NCBI RefSeq assembly: GCF_964656455.1 | Contig: NC_135715.1 | Coordinates: 172,762,437-172,826,436, forward strand | Direction: 5' to 3' | Length of the DNA: 64,000 bases | From: Halichoerus grypus | Taxonomy: Eukaryota > Chordata > Mammalia > Carnivora > Phocidae | In this document: piece after piece, positions 34,114-46,573 of the stretch | Layout of the letters: every line of letters begins with the position of its first letter | How positions within the stretch are numbered: position 1 is the stretch's first letter | Made by a program: the position numbers and the translations under genes | Notes under the pieces: model-generated | What the model was told of the DNA's origin: nothing | What the model saw: the letters and a program-made list of their open reading frames with translations, nothing else | Databases searched by the model: none

Positions 34114-34129
34114 AAGAATAAAGCAGTAA

Positions 34130-37100
34130 CTATTGGTTATGGGTTGAATTGTATGCCCTCCCCTGAAGCTGATTAAACTCTTTGGCATCCCAGCTGTCTT
34201 GCCAGAATGGAGTACCCACCACAAGTTAACATTAAGTCCCTGTGTATTGTACCTCAGGGACATGAAGACTCCTCTGGGGACACAAAGACCCAGTGATCTA
34301 CGTAAACCTCACTTCACACTCTCAAATCATAGACTCAATGGAGTGGGACCTCTCTTGTAAGGGTCAACAAACGGATAAAGACCATATGTGAATTTCCTAG
34401 TATAATTTAGTTTCTGTTACAGAGCCAAAACACAGAGGTCAGAAATCTTACATCTGTATTTATGGACGTTTTTTATATGTAAATGGTAAACATGAAAGGT
34501 GTGTGTTGTTACCCAAGATACTAATTTATAACCTTTATGGTTATATAAATATAACCATATATACCTTTAATATAAAAAGGTAATAAGGAAGTACAAAACA
34601 GCACTTAAGCATGAGACAAGGAAGTGTCTCTGCCTTTCAGGATGATATCCATGACCTGAGCACACTCCATGTTGGTTCTCCTTAAATGCTCTTATAGGCC
34701 TTCTCTACTATGCAAAACACTCATCCAAGATGACCTAAACAGTGGGTGAGAAATGCCAAATTCATGCCTCACGTGATCTATCTGTTGTGTTATCTGGTAA
34801 GTTACTTGGAAACAGCAAGCATTTCATTATTTTAACAAGGGAATAGAACTGACCTGTCCTGAGTGATTTCAGTGTAGTCTCCATGACAATCCATGAAGAT
34901 GATGTAACCAAAAGCAGCTCATTAATCTCATCCTAAGTCTTAAATTCCAAGTCACAGTAAATCAGATTTAAATGAGTTTCCACTGAACAAAGTTAGAGAA
35001 TGATTTTTTATGATATATAGGACATTTTATTACTTCAGTGTTTGTTGCAATGAGTTACAGAAAACTCACCTTAAAAAAAAAAAAAAGATTGTTTGAACTC
35101 TGAATTACTCTTGGACCACAGCTGAGTTTCAAAGTTAGTAAAAAAAAAAATCTGAATCTCCCCTAATTCATAGGTACAGCCTGCTAGTAAAGAAAGGTAT
35201 TTGTATTTTCAAGCAAATTGGAAGTCAGTGCCTTAAAACTTCAGACCAGTTCTGTTCACAGAACTTTCTGCAATGATGGAAGTGTTCTAACTTCTATGAT
35301 GTCCAATACAGTAGCTCTTGACACTTGAAATGTAGCTAGTGTGACTGAGGAACTGAGTTTTTAAAATGTTACTTAGTTTTATAACTTATTCTAATTTTAA
35401 TAGCTGTAGTGGCTGGTAGGTGCCATTATTGGACAGAGCAACATGGGGCCATACCTTGTGCCAACTGAAATAAATTAGGTCTGAATCATTATTTTATTAT
35501 TGATAGTAGTGATGTAACTGAGAATGTAAATATCACAGCAGCATTTACAGGTAATTTCACCATTCCCACTGACCTCTTCAGACAATACTCTGAAGTCAAT
35601 GGGCTAAGCACTATCACTCCCACTACATGTGAGGAAACTGATGCTCTCAGACATACTACATGATTTAAGTGAGCTGTGACTCAAAATACTTTCCACCAAA
35701 CTGCAAGAGAAACCACGGAAGAATATGATGGAGCTTACCAGTAGGCTTATCTAAAATGAACCTTGATAAATTTGGGGTCAGGGGAGAGACAGAGAGAGAC
35801 AGAGGAAGAGGGAGAATGTAAATCCACACAGCCAACACTGGACATTTTTGTCAAGTAAAGAGCTAGGTCACATTGCACGCAAGCATGTTTCACTAGTGTC
35901 AAAGACCAACTTAGTGAATTTCTGACATGGGTGGGGCCCAACTGAAGACCCACACATGTTTTCTCCTGTCACTGCTCTGCAAGCCATAGAGGTTTTTTTC
36001 TGCTTTTCCTCTTTCCTTTCAATGTTTGTGCCAGTCTTTTTCTCTCTGTTTCATGCTATCTCAAGTCAGAAAATTTCTGTATTAAAATGGTAATTCTTAT
36101 ATAACAATCTAATAAAGCACTGGGAAGAGCAACAGACTTTCTTTGTCTTTGGAAAATGCACTGGAACTTGTAAGAAGAAAAATCCATCTTCTTTTAAAAA
36201 TTAGCATAATGAAATATATTAAATTGAATATGTATGGTGGGTAATAGCTTAGAGGAAAATGAATTGCACATTCTAGTGTCTAGTCAGTTTGCAGACATAT
36301 TAATGAAGGCCCTATAAACCTGTTTTTGTGATAAGTCTGTGCAGCAGACACTCTGCTAGAGAGATGGGACCCATGTCACCGAGAAAGACCCCAGTACTGC
36401 TGAACAGCTTATAGTTTATACATTTACATTGGAAAGGCAAACGTTTAAATTGGCCCATCTAAAACCTAAGCCTGTGGTTTCGTGGATTCTAGATAATTGA
36501 AAACAGGACTTCAGTGCACTAAATCCACCTCTCCTGGGCTCTTCGCCATAACACGCTCCAATCTGAAAACACTTGTTTTAAAAGAAGCCTCTTATACAAA
36601 GGCAGGAGAAAAAGGGAGATGGAGAAGAAGAAAAATTATTGCCAATATATTATAGCAAACACACTTGTCACTTGCTAAAATATATACTTTGCCCAGGTTG
36701 CCCTTCTGCTAATATCATTACAGCTCTCCAAATAATAGTTAAGGTCCCTGAACCTCCCAGCCTGCTTTTACAAACAGTAGAGGAAGAAAGCCACCTGAGC
36801 CTGTAGGGCTGGGGCCACTAACTGCCCATCCCCACCAGTGACCACAGGTTCACAGACCCAGGGAGCCTGGCTGGAAGAACCTTCCACGGCAGTCACAACA
36901 TGTCAGTGAGCACTGTTTTTAACTCAGATGGCTGTTGTGTACCTCCAACATTATAAAGGTTATTAAATATTGAGAAGAATAGAACATATTTTCTCGGCAG
37001 AGAGATTTTTTTAAAAGAATTCTTATGGGGAATTTACAGTTTTGATTGTAAATACGGGCAAAACAAAACTACATGGAATATATAAATATTATGCATGCTG

Positions 37101-37264
37101 TTTTGGAGGTAGAGATAAAAATCAATTGAATAAATTCTCCTCTATTTTAATAAAATATTTCTGTTTGTTATTTATTTTATCAATTTTTATGGATTCCATT
37201 TTACTGAAAAATATAGAAATTTTAATATTTTGCAAAGTTTGAGACTTTTTAATGAGAGATGAGA
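34130..37264. other. Non-coding stretch, mostly unassigned
   Basis: 34134-34170 (ggttatgggttgaattgtat) looks like the start of an MLT1 LTR, but the following 260 bases cannot be matched with confidence. The part at 35550-35680 has weak, minus-strand MIR-like words (catgtgaggaaactgatgct). A short inverted repeat lies at 34537-34558. No gene is visible. Confidence 0.4.
34537..34558. repeat. Short inverted repeat (9-bp stem)
   Basis: atggttata and tataaccat flank a taaa loop, giving a perfect 9-bp stem. It lies in AT-rich DNA and may be of no consequence. Confidence 0.8.
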
Positions 37265-37814
37265 AAGAAAGACAGACAAACAATTGTGGTTATATTTGGA
37301 ATTCTTCCTATACCTTTCCCCAAATCCTTGGCCCACCCTCCCTCCCTAGATGCAATTATTTTCATAAAATGGGTATTCTTCAATTGACATTCTAAATGTT
37401 TCACTTAATATGTACATAGCCATAAAATAAATAGTATTGTCATGTTTTAAACTTGACATCATATCGTAACTACCCTTCTGCAACTAGATTTTTATTGTTC
37501 AATTTTATGTTTGAGGAATGTACCAACCTTGATAACATAACTCTAGTTCATTCCTTTTAATTGCTCGATAGCATTCCATTGTATGAGCACACCATAATTT
37601 ATTGATTCATTCTCCCATTGATGGGCATTGAGCCTATTTTTATTTTTTTGTTACTGCTAACATTCCCACAATGCACATTCCTGCACATATCTCCTTGTGT
37701 ACATTGAGAGGGGTTTTCTGCTAGAGCCTAGAATTACTGAGTTTTGGGGTATTCACATTTTCAGCTTTGCCAGGTCTAGATACTGCTAGATGCTCTCCAA
37801 AATGGTTATCTAAA
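37265..37814 (-). mobile_element. LINE-1 fragment, antisense
   Basis: The plus strand reads a typical reverse-complement L1 order: tagcattccattgtatgagc, caccataatttattgattca, cccattgatgggcattgagc, tgcacattcctgcacatatc, and a tctccaaaatggttatctaa end. It is diverged and has no surviving frame. Confidence 0.65.
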
Positions 37815-38400
37815 GTTTCCCTATTTGTCTCCTTATAATTGAATCTCAACACATCAGTGACCCTATTAAAACATGTCACTTCATGACACTCTTTGCTCAA
37901 AATCCTGCAATGTGTCCCCATTCCACTCCAAGTGGCCTATAAGGCCTTAACTGATCCTAACCCGCCCCTGTCCTTATTATGTCTATGGTCCTCTCTCATT
38001 TGCTGCTCTTCAACCGCACCAGCTCTCTCCTCCATCAGGGTCTTTGCTCCAGCTGTTTGCTCTGCCTAACATGCTCTTCTCCCAGACTGTATTTGGCAAA
38101 ATCCTTTACCTTCTTCAAGTCTTTTAAAAATCTTTACCCTAACAATGAGCCTTCCTGTGACTAACTCCTCCCATACCCAATCCCCATTTCCTTGAGTAAT
38201 TTTTTTTTCTTTCATAATACCAATACCCTTATAATGCATTACATAATTTGTTAGATTTATTATCTAGTGTCTCATCCTCCCCCTAGAATGTCAGCCTCAT
38301 GAGGGCAGGGATCTTTGCCCATTGTGTTTACTGATGTATCCTAAGTACCTATGACAGAATCTGATGCATGGTAGGTGTTCAACCCATATCTGGGAGAGGT
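37815..38400 (+). mobile_element. L2 3' end, long
   Basis: One of the clearest L2 copies: aacacatcagtgaccctat part, caaaatcctgcaatgtgtcc, ctataaggccttaactgatc, cctctctcatttgctgctct, gtctttgctccagctgtttg, and the ending cctagaatgtcagcctcatg, agggcagggatctttgccca, ctgatgtatcctaagtacct, gcatggtaggtgttcaaccc. The small frame at 37979-38164 is a by-product. Confidence 0.85.
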
Positions 38401-38514
38401 GAATTGTGTACATGTGTGATTCCACAATATGATTTGCAGGATGTTATCTGAAAAAGACACAATATTTTTATTGGTACTGTATAGGAATATGGTTTGAGAA
38501 AAGACGAAAATTCG

Positions 38515-38660
38515 GTCCATTATTCTGAATATGAGCTCCCTAAGCAGGGACCGGGTCTATCTTTTCACCATTGAACCCTGAGGACCAAGATCAGTGCCTG
38601 GGTCCATCCCAGATGCTCAGTCGATGCTTGTCAAATGAGTGAATGAATGAACGAGCAGAT
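38515..38660 (+). mobile_element. L2 3' end, second fragment
   Basis: A second terminal L2 fragment: gagctccctaagcagggacc, accattgaaccctgaggacc, agatcagtgcctgggtccat and the closing gtcaaatgagtgaatgaatg. It lies 115 bases behind the longer L2 in the same orientation. Its own 5' part is absent. Confidence 0.7.
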
Positions 38661-40741
38661 TTATTGAGAACTTACTCTACAACTTGGAAGTTGATTATAA
38701 GGGAAGTTAAGTTTGTTAACAGATCTCGATTCACATATGCCCATCAAACAAACTAATAGCTGGTACTTCCTATTTCTAATTTTATCCTTTGGGTCATAAA
38801 TTGCCCTTCTTGGAACTCTTTTTCCTCTTAAAAGTTCCTCTATAAAATATTATTGGGGAAGCGAAAGAATGGAAATTTTCTCAGTTGAACATACCCCAGT
38901 AGGGTCTTTCTCTTATTTACTTGATGATAAGAATCCCTCAGGAGAGTCTGTTAAAAATACAGATCCCTAGACCCAATCAATCTCTCAATCTGGGTGTCCA
39001 GAAGAGAATCCTGAGAACAACCTCTAGGAATATTTATGATTAGGTGAGTTAGGGAAACAAAACCTTAGTAAATGGGGTCCACCGGCAGGAGAAAGAACAA
39101 AATAATGCCTGCAATGTCAAAGAAAAAAATAGTGCCTGTAATGTCAATCCGAGGACACTGCCTGCTACAAACTGTGTTTAAAATAATAGCAGAACAGCTA
39201 GTGGGAGGTAGAACAGCCTCCTATATTTGAGCTGAGTCCCAGAGTCTCTCCTCTGTGCCTACCTAACATGGTCATCAGGGTCTCGGGGAATTTGGGGGTG
39301 ACTCATAACCCTATGTTTACGAATTAGTCATAGCAATACAACTGGAAGAAGAGAGGCTGCTTGATGACTCTCAGAAGGCCATTCCTCGCTGTTCCTAAGA
39401 ACCTACTCTGCTCACCTCACCTCCGTGTCACAGGTCCATGAAGAAGACAGAGTGAGAAAAAAAGGTCTGGGCCACTCATCCAAAGGGAAAAGTGACATTG
39501 TGAGACACAAGGAGAAGAGACAGGCCATTTGGGTTTGTAAAGAAATATGGCCCAGGGCTAGTTTATAGTTCTCCCAGCACAGACAACTTTTTTCACATGG
39601 AGGTCACCTGGGATATATTTAATATCATCTATGAAACAGTGACATAGACATCAAGGTTCTAAACAGCTTTTGGGCTATAATCTGTATTTGAGGGGAAGAG
39701 GGATTTGCTACCTCTATGGTGTATTTGTCTTCCATGGAAGTTTCTGGTAAAGTTGGTTCATGGACATAATTTTTATAGTTCAGCTTTCAACATGTGTATT
39801 CCAAGGCATTTTCCAGAGTCTTTCCAGTAGAAGACATTCATTAAAACTTACAGAAAGGGAACTTGGTTGGGGGGCGGGGGGAGAGACCTGTAATTTAATC
39901 AAATGAAAAACCTCTCCATTTAAATATTTGGCATACATCTTAGGTACTCATGTGTTTTGGGTCATTTTAGTCATCCCCCCCTATTTTGGCAACCAAGTTG
40001 AATTTGGCTGATTGGGATGAGAGGGGGAGGGGCACGTTAGAGACTATGGAACTTTACAACTCTTGGCCAAAATCAGCACATATTTATTAAAGGGTGGCCA
40101 TGAATCTTCCCATCTGTTAGTTCTGTCAGAGTGCTGACAATAGCATTCTTGATTTCCAGTTTGAATATATGTATTTTTAAATTTCTTTTCTCCATTTACT
40201 CTGACCAGAAGACTGTCTTAATGCTCAAAGACAGACAAAAGATGATGCTTTAGTTTTCTAATTCAGCATTGGAAATAATGGAACCACCCAAAATGTCAGG
40301 CTTACAGATATTTCTGCCAGCTTGAAAAATATGCATTAAACCCGCCTAATGCTACCTCCTCCTAGAATTGGTCTTGATCTTTTGTTGTTCCTCATATCCC
40401 TGTTGCAGGACCTGCTACAGAGAGATACTTCTGGCTTCCTATCACAGGGAAAATGCTCAACTTCACTTTCTGAGAATAATAAGGGATTCACTCGGATTTG
40501 ATTTTGCTTTGTTTCAGGCTACATTAATTAACCCGCTTCATCTCCTCTCACTCCAGCTCTGCTCCCTCCCTTAGCCTTGCTTGAGGCTGGTCTGCAGGTC
40601 TCAGGTGGTCTCCCCAGTCTCTCAAAGGAGGCTGAGCTTCCCTCCTACCCACTCTGGTAGGAGCCTGTACTTCACCCTCCCAGGGTTTTGCCTGGTTCTA
40701 ATTGTTTAATATTTTTTCCTGCAATTTCTTATTTAATATTG
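38661..40741. other. Non-coding stretch
   Basis: 38930-39045 (gagagtctgttaaaaatacag, then aatcaatctctcaatctggg) may be a fragment of a MER5-like hAT element. A G-rich tract is at 39869-39881. There is no gene. The 40368-40574 frame shows no motif. Confidence 0.4.
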
Positions 40742-41294
40742 GTGGTAGGCAGCATTCTGAGATAGCTCCCAAGATTCCCTCACCCTAATGTTCAAGTCCG
40801 TATAATTGCCTCCCCTTGAGTGTAGGCAAGAGCTGTGAATAGGAGGGGACATCACCCCCCAGTGATTGTGCACCATCATATGGTAAAGTGAGGGAATTCT
40901 GCAGATGTAATTAAGGTCCCTAATCAGCTGGCTTTCATTTAATTAAAGAGCTATTATCTTGGGTTGGCTAAACTAAAGGATGAGCCCTTTAGTAGAGCAC
41001 TGAGGTGTTCCCTGAACTTTCTTCTTCTGGCCTCAAAAAAAGCAAGCTACATGAGTTTCACAGCTGCAAGGAACTGATTTCTGCCAACAACCACAGAGCT
41101 TGGAGAAGAACTCAAAGTCTCCAGTACGATAGCAGTTCTGGCCAATACCTTGATTGCAGCCTCGTGAGACCCTGAGAAGAGGACCAGCTAAGCTCTGCCC
41201 GGACTGCTGATCTATAGAAGTGCAAGATAATAAATGAGAGCTGGTTTAGCCCGTTTGGGGTAATCTGTTGTACAACAACAGGAAACTAAAACAG
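40742..41294 (+). mobile_element. MLT1-type LTR, full length (ERVL-MaLR)
   Basis: It begins gtggtaggcagcattctgag with gatagctcccaagattccct, passes attctgcagatgtaattaag and gtccctaatcagctggcttt, and has a long middle part. It closes with gcctcgtgagaccctgagaa, a segment containing gcaagataataaatgagagc (polyadenylation signal), gtaatctgttgtacaacaac and ggaaactaaaacag. It is diverged and a solo LTR without internal sequence. Confidence 0.85.
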
Positions 41295-41299
41295 TATCT

Positions 41300-41405
41300 C
41301 AGAGTCAGTTTCTCTTATTCACTGTGTGCCCAGTGGCTACCACAGTGTCTGACACATGACAGCTTGCTAAGTATTTACCAAAAGACAGACTGACCTGAAT
41401 GAATG
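41300..41405 (+). mobile_element. L2 3' end fragment (probable)
   Basis: The words tattcactgtgtgcccagtg, accacagtgtctgacacatg, acagcttgctaagtatttac and a late tgaatgaatgg match the final L2 segment. It follows the MLT1 directly, which would fit an MLT1 inserted into an L2, but I cannot identify the left half. Confidence 0.5.
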
Positions 41406-42724
41406 GACCAGTTCAGTAGATTATGAGCTGCCAAGTGCACATCAAACTTTAAAGAGAAATTTTACAAGGATGAAATATAAATCAGCTGCTCAAGTGAGCT
41501 GGCTGATCACCTTGTAAGTCGTTCCTCTACCTGATAAAAGGGGCCAAGTGGGAACAGAGATGAGGGCCTTTCATAAATCTCCCTCATATTTGTGTCTGTT
41601 CTTAGGTCAGTCTGATGAATTTTAAATTCTTCTCCAAACCCTCCACACATTGACTGAACCTTTTGAAAAGTAGCTTCCAGCCCCCCAACCCCATCTCCCC
41701 GGCCACCACCCCCATCACCTCCAGGAGACCACCTGCTCTGCCACTTTGGACTCAGCTGCAGGTCTGGACCAGGGATCCTGGGCAAGTTACCCAAGCAAAG
41801 CCCAGCAAAGCTCCAGAACAGCCTCGTGACTCAATAAGAAGCAGTGTTTCTCCCTGAATCAGCCCAAGCCTGGCCACATCTGAAGGAAGGCAGGCCCAAG
41901 AGCTCAGCCACACCCTGGCTGCGTGTGGACACACCGATCTCACACCGTCTCAGATGAGACGACACGGCTGCTGATTCACTTGCACCTGGGGTTTCCTGGC
42001 TGGACATCTGGAAAGGGCCTCCTTCGCTAGCTCAAGTTTTATTTATCTAAAGCAATCTTTTAAAAATCGGCTTAGATTTCTTCAAAGTGTCTGGACATGG
42101 TGTGGAATGTGGTTTATTTTTGTCCACATTGCAACAGACTCTATGTCTTAACTTGCTGAAATTTTGGGTTGGCTATCCGTTGGCAGGCTGACACCAACTT
42201 TTACTGAGTAGCAATGCACAGCTGGTGAGGAAAACAAGGGAAATGAAAGGCCACTGCACGATAGTGTGCTAGGTAAAGCTCATGCTCAGGTAATCGGAAG
42301 ATACCTCTCTGGAACTACACAAATCCATATGGCTGAGGGGTTGGTTACCAGAGAGATCAGAGCACACACTCCAGTGGACAGTCTGAAATTGGATTTGAGA
42401 TCATAAGAAAACAAAATTTATCTGCTGTGCTTAGCAGCCTACAAAAAGTTTCATGTGCATTAGGTCATATATCCTCACAACACACAATGAGGTAAAGGAC
42501 ACATGTAATCTTAGCACCTTTTTTCCCCATGAGACAAGAGAAGTCAAGAGAAGCCCCAAGATGCCGTGGAAAGACAACCGGATTGCTACTTGGGATGTGT
42601 TGAGAAAATTAGCCTTATAAGCTGCTAATTATTCACCTGGAAAGCACAGTGACTGATTCCTTCCCAACAAAGTTATTGTGAAGCTAATAAGAATGTGAAT
42701 GTAGACTGACTCAGAGTAAAATGC
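41406..42724. other. Non-coding stretch, partly GC-rich
   Basis: 41640-41960 is C-rich on the plus strand and carries overlapping frames of 60-95 codons on both strands without motifs or splice signals. 42470-42560 has weak MIR-like words. No gene can be supported. Confidence 0.4.
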
Positions 42725-42830
42725 ATGGTTAATTTTCTTGAATCTAAGGCTCAGAGACATTTAGGAATTTGTCAAGGGCACATAGCTAGTAAAGGAAGGA
42801 GCTGGGACCTGAGTCAGGTCTTTGCTCCCC
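42725..42830 (-). mobile_element. MIR SINE fragment
   Basis: The plus strand reads the reverse complement of a MIR: aatctaaggctcagagacat, caagggcacatagctagtaa, gagctgggacctgagtcagg. This corresponds to the tRNA-related and core parts of MIR. Confidence 0.65.
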
Positions 42831-43069
42831 GCATCTTTAAGGACCCCTAGAAGTTGACCCACTAAATGCTTTAAAAAAATAATAAGATACACCCTGGCAT
42901 GCATGTTCCCACTGGACTGTAAGACATTTTTGGTTTGCTGTTTCTTTGTTACCATCTGCCCTCTCTCTAGTCCTTTCCCTGTTCAGCTGATCTTAAACCC
43001 CTTTCCCCAGAAATCTCTTTCCGGATGTTCAGGAGACATGGTAAAATCAAAAAGTGAGTTCAAAAAGCA
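42831..43069. other. Non-coding stretch, nothing recognised
   Basis: A short AT-rich stretch without features. Confidence 0.4.
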
Positions 43070-43260
43070 TATTTAATAAGAATGATACTCTTCTCATGAA
43101 AGAAAAATGAGATACATATTAAAAAAAGAAATAGGATGAATATCAGCACACTAATAATGGTTGTCTTTGAATGGTGGGATCAGAAGCAACTTTTATTCTA
43201 ATTTTTGCCTTTCTTGAGTTTACAAGCTTTCTACAATAAATATGCATTGCCTTAGTTATA
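43070..43260 (+). mobile_element. LINE-1 3' end fragment (old)
   Basis: ataatggttgtctttgaatg, gtgggatcagaagcaacttt and tacaagctttctacaataaa with tatgcattgcc follow the same closing order as the host L1 at 20380-20480 and the fragment at 9220, in diverged form. Confidence 0.5.
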
Positions 43261-44572
43261 GGGGAAAATTTTCCCATTCTCTTTAAATATCTCTAAAATC
43301 TCCCTGGAACAAACTCAGATCTTTTGTATCTGGGTTATAAATTACCAACTGCTATGTCCTTGACATCTACAATCTCCCCATCTCCTCCCTCCCACCCCCA
43401 TAAAAATCTGCTTCAGTTTCATTTTTCTACATTAATCCAGAGGCTCCAAGAGCCTAAAGCTTTCTAAAGCGCTCAAGTCATGGAAACAGCCGTCAGCTCT
43501 TCCACTAAATATGTCAGATGCTTCCCACGATTGAAGTAATAATTCAGATGCCCACCTCTGAATGCAAGAAACCCCAACTTGCAAACCTAATTCCTAATTA
43601 AGCCCCTCGATATTTTCCAGTTTGCTTACCCTAATGTCTGCTTACAAATTATACATCATGATCTTTTTACCTCTTAGACTGCAAACTCCCTGAAGGCGGG
43701 AATTGATTATTTCCAACTCCCATAAATTTTGAGAAGACCACATGTTTCTCCCCGAGCATCTCAGTGCATTTATAGACTGTGAGTAAATTATGCCTTGGCA
43801 AATTAGCAGATTGAAGTGTTGAATTTACACACGCACAGACTTGTAAATTTAACCACATTAACTTTTAATAAAAGTTTTAATTTTTTTTCCCTTTTCAAAA
43901 TTCAGGGTGGTATTTCTCACTGAGGACTTCTTTAAGCCAAATTTAACATTTATAGCTCCAACTGTTTTTGTAAGTCAGGCAACCAGGCAGCCAAGTGCAT
44001 TAGGAAGAAGAGTGTCCCAGATTTTCTTTTTCTGTGCCATGTTTATTCCCCACAAACACAGTTGAAAGATGTTTCTCTCCAAGATTTTAAGAGATCATCT
44101 ATCCTGTGGATGGCAACTTCACACTTGGAAAGGAGTCTACTGTAGAAGAAAAAGAAGGTTTAATGTGAAATTTTCTGGTTAATCCACTGTTGTCACTTTA
44201 GCTGCTTCTGATGATGCCTCCTCTATGAAACAATGCAAAGGAAGGGTAAAGCCACTGAGACTGGGGAGAAAACAGCTGATGCCTATAGTGTCCATAAATT
44301 TTACAGAGTCAGCAATGACCTCTTACTAGAGTTAACACTGAGTCATGCGTCTTGAGAAGCCCTGGCCAGAGCGCCTGTCATAGAGAAACAGTAGGATCCA
44401 CTCGCCTGTACTGAGGATGTATTCCAGTTTGTGGTAGGAGCCTGTGTGATTTACTGTTTAAGTAGGAGGAAGGGTGGCCTTCCTGAGACCTAGTGGAGTA
44501 GGCAGTCAACTAGGAGGCATGTTTTAAGGAAACAAAGACCCATCCACCCACAGATGTCCAACTTTCACCATT
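43261..44572. other. Non-coding stretch
   Basis: 43655-43790 (cttagactgcaaactccctg, aaggcgggaattgat) may be a piece of L2. The rest holds nothing that I recognise, and there is no gene. Confidence 0.4.
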
Positions 44573-44586
44573 AGAATCAATCCTTT

Positions 44587-44833
44587 AGGGGGGGAATCGG
44601 AGGAGTAGACGAACCATGAGAGATGATGGACTCTGAAAAACAAACTGAGGGTTCTAGAGGGGAGGGGTTTGGGAGGATGGGTTAGCCTGGTGATGGGTAT
44701 TGAGGAGGGCACATTCTGCATGGAGCACTGGGTGTTATGCACAAACAATGAATCATGGAACACTACATCTAAAACTAATGATGTAATGTATGGGGATTAA
44801 CATAGCAATAAAAAAGTTAAAAAAAAAAAAAAA
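44587..44833 (+). mobile_element. Young carnivore LINE-1, 5'-truncated 3' end
   Basis: It contains the low-divergence 3' end of the recent carnivore L1: gaatcggaggagtagacgaa, gagagatgatggactctgaa, gggttagcctggtgatgggt, gcatggagcactgggtgtta, aacaatgaatcatggaacac, ctaatgatgtaatgtatggg and tagcaataaaaaag, then poly-A. A perfect 14-bp target duplication, agaatcaatccttt, flanks it at 44573-44586 and 44834-44847. It keeps only 3' UTR, so it encodes nothing. Confidence 0.95.
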
Positions 44834-44847
44834 AGAATCAATCCTTT

Positions 44848-45306
44848 GGATTACAAAACATTGGCCCCAAGTGGCCTTTTAAAATAGGGGCCTGCAAACA
44901 CACCAAGGCATAAGTGTCCTTTGAAATCTTAGCACCAAGCATTATGATACATACTAGCCTTCAGTCACCCTTGAGGACTTCGAGAGAACACACAGAACAA
45001 ATAATTTCTGATGGAAGTTAGAAGAGTAAAATGTTGCGTAAAACGAAGATGTCAGGCTCAAGAACAAGCATCAAAGAAGAGGAGATCTTGTAAGTGGAGG
45101 CAGTAAGAAAGCCTGGAAAATATGATGCCAAACTGGAAAATACAAAGACAAGCCCTACCTATCAGTTTTGTTTGGGTCAGTCCCAGCCAGAAGCTCAGTC
45201 AATGGAAACTATGAAAGAAGGAAAGTGCAGTTGGAGATACTGGAAGGGATTTTAACTTTGGAAAAAGTAAATTACCTTGCTCTAGACCAGTTTAATCCAT
45301 TGTAGG

Positions 45307-45359
<53 letters not shown>

Positions 45360-46403
45360 GATGATGATGATGATGATGATTGGAAGCAACCCCTCCCTTT
45401 CCTTACCAGGAATTCCACGTTATCACCATTTTACATTGGATAAGCAGATCCTCTGCCCACATATTTCCATTCTTAAAATTCTTTTAAGTATTTAAATTTT
45501 ATAGTAAATTTTACATTAAAACATTTATGGATAGATAGATGGTCTGGCTATCTAGCTGTAGGTCACTAATCTTATTATGATAGTCTGGATGTTTCACATT
45601 ATACTAGAGTCATGTGTACTTTATAAAGTCAGAAAGTTTTTTGGGCTTTTTTTTTTTTTAGAAACATTTTGTTTTTATACAGAACTTAATGATGTCTTTT
45701 TAAAAAGAATTTGTTATTACAGCAAACACGTTGGAAAACTGTATGAAGATAGTGGATGTGACCGTTCCATTTTGCTCACTTTTACTCAAGTGTCTGCCTC
45801 TTTCAGGCCCTAAGATTTGCCATCATCGGTTAGCTGTATGAACTGTGATGACAAAATCCCTTTTGGAACAGTTTTTGGGGTTTTGTTTTGTTTTGTTTCC
45901 GCTAGCACCTTGCTTCAGAACCTCACAAAATGACTCATCTAAATGAGGCTGGGTCCTCTGGCTGAAAGGGAACAGTTAAGAGAGTGACAAATATATCACA
46001 CTCAGGAGAGAACAGGAAATTAGCTTTATGTTTATTATTGGAAGGAGATACTGAACACTTGTGACCAAGTACTAGGAAATACTTGAGTCCCAGAAAATGT
46101 CACTCTGCTATTCGCCCCATGTTGCTATTAAATTTGGAAGTGTCTCAGTTTCTAAGTGGGGGTTGGAAGGTATTACTATGAGGCACACAAAATTAGCTAA
46201 TGATAGTCATTTCAATTTTGATATTTTTAAAAAATAGAAATCACAAATTACTGGATGAAAGAAATGAGGCCTCAATTTCATTTTGACATAATTTTGTATT
46301 TGTCCAGTCAAATAGAGTGCAATTAACAAGATTCCCTTTCAAATTACACTTAAATCCACCATCTAAAAACCAAGCTGGCAATGAAATCTTTCAATTTACA
46401 CAT
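44848..46403. other. Non-coding stretch with a compound microsatellite
   Basis: I recognise only the microsatellite at 45308-45380 and a small (TTTTG)n run near 45880. Frames of 62-78 codons here have no motif. Confidence 0.45.
45308..45380 (+). repeat. Compound microsatellite (TG)n(GAT)n
   Basis: A pure TG run of about 25 units (45308-45358) passes directly into about seven GAT units (45359-45380). It is long and pure enough to be length-variable between individuals. The frame starting at 45307 translates this repeat and is an artefact. Confidence 0.97.
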
Positions 46404-46573
46404 CTTTTTTTTTAAGATTTTTATTTATTTGAGAGAGAGAGAGAGAACGAGCAGGGAGGAGGGGCAGAGGGAGAGAGAGAGAGAAGCAGACTTCCTGCTC
46501 AGGGAGCCCAAGGCAGGGCTCCATCCCAGGACCTGGAGATCATGACCTGAGCCAAAGGCAGAGGCTTAACCGA
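46404..46573 (-). mobile_element. Can-SINE lacking most of its head
   Basis: The minus strand shows the core (catgatctccaggtcctggg), a long GA/CT-rich middle and the tail, but it starts inside the head: after the plus-strand aggcttaacc the expected gactgagccacccaggcacc is missing. The missing part includes the A-box region, which would leave it without a full RNA polymerase III promoter. This is an ordinary 5' truncation. Confidence 0.93.

Noticed and set aside
45307..45495. Frame beginning with a Cys-Val repeat
   Set aside because: It is a translation of the (TG)n(GAT)n microsatellite.
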